Assembly (NCBI GenBank): GCA_001584585.1
Contig: LSYV01000006.1
Location: 339,593 to 351,211 of the forward strand
Origin: Gonium pectorale
Taxonomy: Eukaryota > Chlorophyta > Chlorophyceae > Chlamydomonadales > Volvocaceae
DNA length: 11,619 bases
Direction of reading: 5' to 3'
The translations under genes and the position numbers were made by a program. Numbering within the stretch: position 1 is the first letter of the stretch; every line of letters begins with the position of its first letter. Shown here one piece after another: positions 8,759-11,619 of the stretch. The notes under the pieces are model-generated. The model saw nothing but the letters and a program-made list of their open reading frames with translations, did not search any database and was not told the DNA's origin.

Positions 8759-10801
8759 CAAGAAGCGAGTTGTTGGAGTGATAGCGGCGGGTAGCGGTTG
8801 GTAGGGGCTGCTCCAGTGCTGCAGCTGGCGAGAGGAGCTGCCTGCAGGTCCGCCGCTTTTGCCGCAGTGCCGCAGGGCGGGCTCCGTACTGACTGAGCAT
8901 GCAACGTCGGCCTCGAAATCTGACGAGGGTCTGCACAGCGGCTCCGGCTGGAGGTCCCCATGCTGGGGATCGCAGTTTGCGTGACTGTTTCTCGGACATG
9001 TCAGGTACGTATGCGCGGATGGCGTGGATTCCAACGGAGGACAGCTGCACTGCGTCGAATATAGCGTTCTTTGAGGGCCTCGTCGTCCTAACCAGAGAAT
9101 TTGTTGGTCCTGTTCGGCTCTGGGACGCCGGAGCAACTGTCGACGGGAGAAAGTACATTACGTGAACATGGTTGCAGGAGGGCCCTGGCGGTGAGAGCAG
9201 GGGCCCGAGGTAGTGACAACTGAGCCATGTCGTAACGGCGATGAGCAGGCGCGGAGGCGTTGGCAGTGAATGTTCCGCTGGTTCTCAGTCGTCGACACGC
9301 GTCGGATGGATATGCGGGCAAGTCGATCGGACAGGGGACCAGGATGAAGCGTGTGCGACGCACCTGTAGGTGTGTTACACAAGCATGGTGTCTTGGTCTC
9401 GACGCAGGCATCGGCCTTGATGGCTTCTCCTTTTTTGCAAAAGCCGCGGATGGTCTTCTTGTCCCAGTCCGTAGCTTAGACCAGAGAAATGGATATGAGC
9501 AGCGTACCCGCCGATATAGTGCTCTTGTGCATCAAGCGGGGAGACAGTACAGCGCGTGCTAGTGTTTACGATGAGGTGACGGGACCCTCCAAACTTGAGG
9601 CTCCTTGTGAAACAACAATAGGCCAGCCATACGTTCTTACCAGCATGACGGCCGTCGGGCATGCATGTCTCCGTCGAATCACAGTCCGCATGCATGTCTC
9701 CGTCGAATCACAGTCAGTCCTGGCGTTGAGCTTTTGTGCGCACGTCTGTTATTGTCACGTGCACTTTCGGGCCCTTGCCCCGTGGCTGTTCTCCCTTTTC
9801 CCCTTGTCTTTTCCCAGCCGTTGCCTGTAGGACCCCCTGCCACACCCTCTTCCCGGGGGCCCCTGCCTCTCCACCGAGCAGCTTGCTCCGCCGACAGTCA
9901 CAAATCGGTCCTTCGACGCTCAGCTACTGGGCAGGGAGCGCTTTGGTCTGCTTCTGCATGCCGCCATGTCAACATGCCCCTGACCGCTGCCAGCCTCAAC
10001 GCCTCCCACTTTCGTATTTCCTTTCATCGCTCCAGATCTGTTTACAGCCGGGTGGGCGGGCTGGGCGCACGACGGTATAGTAACCGCTGAGCGCCGTCGG
10101 ACCGGTCGCCTTGATGATCACACCACCGCGGCTCGACCTTGACAACTAGCGGTCTACCAGGTGGAGTTCGACAAACCGTGGAAGCTGGTATGCCGGTCTT
10201 TTTGCGGGGCGGGACGAACGGCACAAGTCTTGCTCTGTACCCGCCCATCCTACCGGAAACGTCGCGCCTTCGGGTGTGTATGGCCGTAGAGGTTGGCACC
10301 CCACTTCTTTGCAGATGTCTCCCTTTTCATCACCTATGGACCGCCGACCCGTGGGACGCGACGCGGGTGTGTACCCCATTCGTCCCATCCCGAGCCACCC
10401 CAGCATTAGAAATGCATCATGCACATGAGACTCTGCACACACCGGTACAGAGGCCGTCATGAATTGCCTGCGCGCCCGGACGTGTCGATTTGACGACCTT
10501 CGTCCTTCAATACACCTGCCGGCCGTGCTGCCTGCCAGCCCAACGACGTCATGGTAAAAACTAACAAGACTCTGAATTGCAAGCTTGCACCAAGGGGTAG
10601 CCAGGCGTTGGGCTACGGTAACTCAGGACGGTTGCCTCGTACTAGTGCTGAGTCCTGAAACGACCAGCTGTGACTGATGATCATACCACAGAAACCTTGA
10701 GACAATGCTTTATTAAGGCGAGTCAGCTTAATACCGGTAGTGTTATACGCTTGCCTGGCGGAGCTTTAGGATACTAAGCGTGCAGTGCAAGGAGCGTTAA
10801 C
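8759..10801. other. U2AF35 3' UTR and intergenic region, no supported gene
   Basis: About 2 kb follows the U2AF35 stop. Short frames on both strands reach about 110 codons (for example 9489-9830 + and 10146-10460 -), but none is recognisable or shows the strong GC3 bias of the neighbouring genes. No + strand TGTAA was found by eye; TTACA lies at 9375-9379 and 10042-10046. A pyrimidine-rich segment covers about 9770-9880. A 29-bp duplication lies at 9659-9715. The end, from about 10680 (including TTTATTAA near 10709), may hold the promoter of the F-box gene. I recognise no tRNA or snRNA. Confidence 0.45.
9659..9715 (+). repeat. 29-bp tandem duplication
   Basis: Two adjacent copies begin at 9659 and 9688 with GCATGCATGTCTCCGTCGAA. 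They agree over 28 bases and differ only at the last base of the unit (C against A). Near-perfect identity suggests a recent event. Each copy starts with the palindromic GCATGC. No coding role is apparent. Confidence 0.9.
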
Positions 10802-11619
10802 ATGGGGGAAGCTTGTTCAGACGAGGCCGCTGGCGCGGGGCCTTCGCAAAGCCCTCAGCCAGGTTGCCCAAACAACGGACCGGGTCTGCTTTCCTTGCCG
10901 CTGGATGTCCTTACGCTCATCGTGGATGCGCTTCCGAGGCGGTGCTTGAAGCCCGTGCGCTTGGTGTGTCGCAAGCTGGAAATGGCCACCGAGCCCCTCC
11001 TAAAACGGGTACACATTCGTCTGGAGGCCCAGCCGCTGGCACCATGCTCACACCGACTGCTGCAGCAGCCCTCCTGCATCGTGGAGCTGGGCGGTTCTCC
11101 ATCCTCGTCGCGCGGATCCGAGCGCAGGTCCCCCACTGGCCACACGCTCGCTCTCGAGAACCCCCAGCCCTCTGGCACAGGTTCTCCGAGCTCCAACGCA
11201 CAAGTGGCTCCAGCTTCGGCTCCTGGCTGGGCGGCCTACGTCACCGGCCTGACGCTGACCCTGCGACCCGACGCCCCTGAACCCGACATCCCTGAGCTTC
11301 TGGATTCGGTCCCCGTCCCGCTCGGGGCCGCCCCCGCCCCCAACATGCACGTACACCCAGACGACTTGCAGTTCCTAGCTGTGGCCGCTCCCGCAGTCGC
11401 CCCCGGGCTGGCCGCGGCTGCGCCCGCGGTGCAGTTCGATGGTGCGGCCGCAGGGGACGCGGGGCCGGGTCCTGAGCATGCCGCTGCCGCCGGTGCTGCG
11501 GCCGGTGGCCCAGCGCTCGACCCCCAGCAGCCCCAGGAAGCGCTGGCGCAGCTAGCCGACGAGCTTGGGCAGCTCTTGGCCGCTGCGGCCGCAGCTGCTG
11601 TGCAGCAGGGGGGACAGGC
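10802..11619 (+). CDS. F-box protein, N-terminal part, cut by window end
   Basis: Probable substrate-receptor subunit of an SCF ubiquitin ligase: the F-box would bind Skp1 and the later part would bind targets. The frame is open for 272 codons from ATG 10802 to the window edge; an in-frame TAA at 10775-10777 limits the start and the context (AACATGG) is good. Residues about 31-72 read as an F-box: LPLDVLTLIVDALP, then LKPVRLVCRKLEMATEPLL, with the usual Leu-Pro, the hydrophobic spacing and the Arg-Leu-Val-Cys-Arg core. After it come a Ser/Pro-rich stretch (about 98-142), a short structured-looking segment (WAAYVTGLTLTL, 143-154) that could open a leucine-rich-repeat region, and Ala-rich low complexity (about 193-267). 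No repeat array or other target domain is visible before the edge, and an intron may begin before it. The F-box call is fairly secure; the full architecture is unknown. Confidence 0.75.
   Translation, partial: MGEACSDEAAGAGPSQSPQPGCPNNGPGLLSLPLDVLTLIVDALPRRCLKPVRLVCRKLEMATEPLLKRVHIRLEAQPLAPCSHRLLQQPSCIVELGGSPSSSRGSERRSPTGHTLALENPQPSGTGSPSSNAQVAPASAPGWAAYVTGLTLTLRPDAPEPDIPELLDSVPVPLGAAPAPNMHVHPDDLQFLAVAAPAVAPGLAAAAPAVQFDGAAAGDAGPGPEHAAAAGAAAGGPALDPQQPQEALAQLADELGQLLAAAAAAAVQQGGQ

Noticed and set aside
7769..9136. 455-codon - strand open frame
   Set aside because: It is antisense to U2AF35. It owes its length to GC-rich codons on the opposite strand, and its Pro/Ala/Val-rich protein matches nothing I know.
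9659..9715. GTCGAATC in both copies as a tRNA B-box
   Set aside because: It lacks the GGTTCGANTCC pattern, and no A-box or cloverleaf can be drawn around it.
10161..10187. Possible small exon (VEFDKPWKL) between an acceptor-like CTACCAG and a donor-like GTATGC
   Set aside because: It looks exon-like on both edges, but I find no partner exons with matching phase nearby and no family match.
10621..10658. Inverted repeat TCAGGAC...GTCCTGA
   Set aside because: The stem is only 7 bp with a loop of about 20 nt, expected by chance at this length.

Overview
This is nuclear DNA from a green alga, most likely a chlorophyte close to Chlamydomonas and Volvox. The evidence is GC-rich third codon positions, compact exons split by 100-470 bp GT-AG introns with GTGCGY/GTGAGY-type donors and CAG acceptors, Ala/Gly/Ser/Pro-rich low-complexity protein segments, and products that resemble the land-plant versions of their families. 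The species cannot be named from the sequence. All three supported genes lie on the + strand, and they are independent eukaryotic genes, not an operon.

Layout. 1-825 is leader or intergenic DNA with no recognisable gene. 826-6388 is an 11-exon gene for an 822-residue protein with four ACT domains, of the plant ACR (ACT-domain repeat) family. I rebuilt it by splicing; every junction keeps frame and restores family-conserved sequence. It carries an insert of about 340 low-complexity residues between ACT2 and ACT3. Its introns hold two G-quadruplex-type motifs and a small minisatellite. 6389-7885 is non-coding: the ACR 3' UTR followed by the U2AF35 promoter and leader. That leader contains a good candidate 3' splice site and a four-codon upstream ORF. 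7886-8758 is an uninterrupted 290-residue U2AF35, the small subunit of the U2 snRNP auxiliary factor, with plant-type features. 8759-10801 is about 2 kb with no convincing gene and one 29-bp tandem duplication. 10802-11619 is the 5' part of an F-box protein gene that runs off the window.

Functionally, the ACR protein is a putative amino-acid or nitrogen sensor, U2AF35 reads the AG of 3' splice sites, and the F-box protein would select substrates for an SCF ubiquitin ligase. Nothing suggests that the three act together. I see no mobile element, tRNA or rRNA gene, CRISPR array or new multi-gene system. The most interesting points are the domain changes in the ACR protein, the continuous U2AF35 ORF beside an intron-rich gene together with its possible leader intron, and structured elements in introns and spacers.
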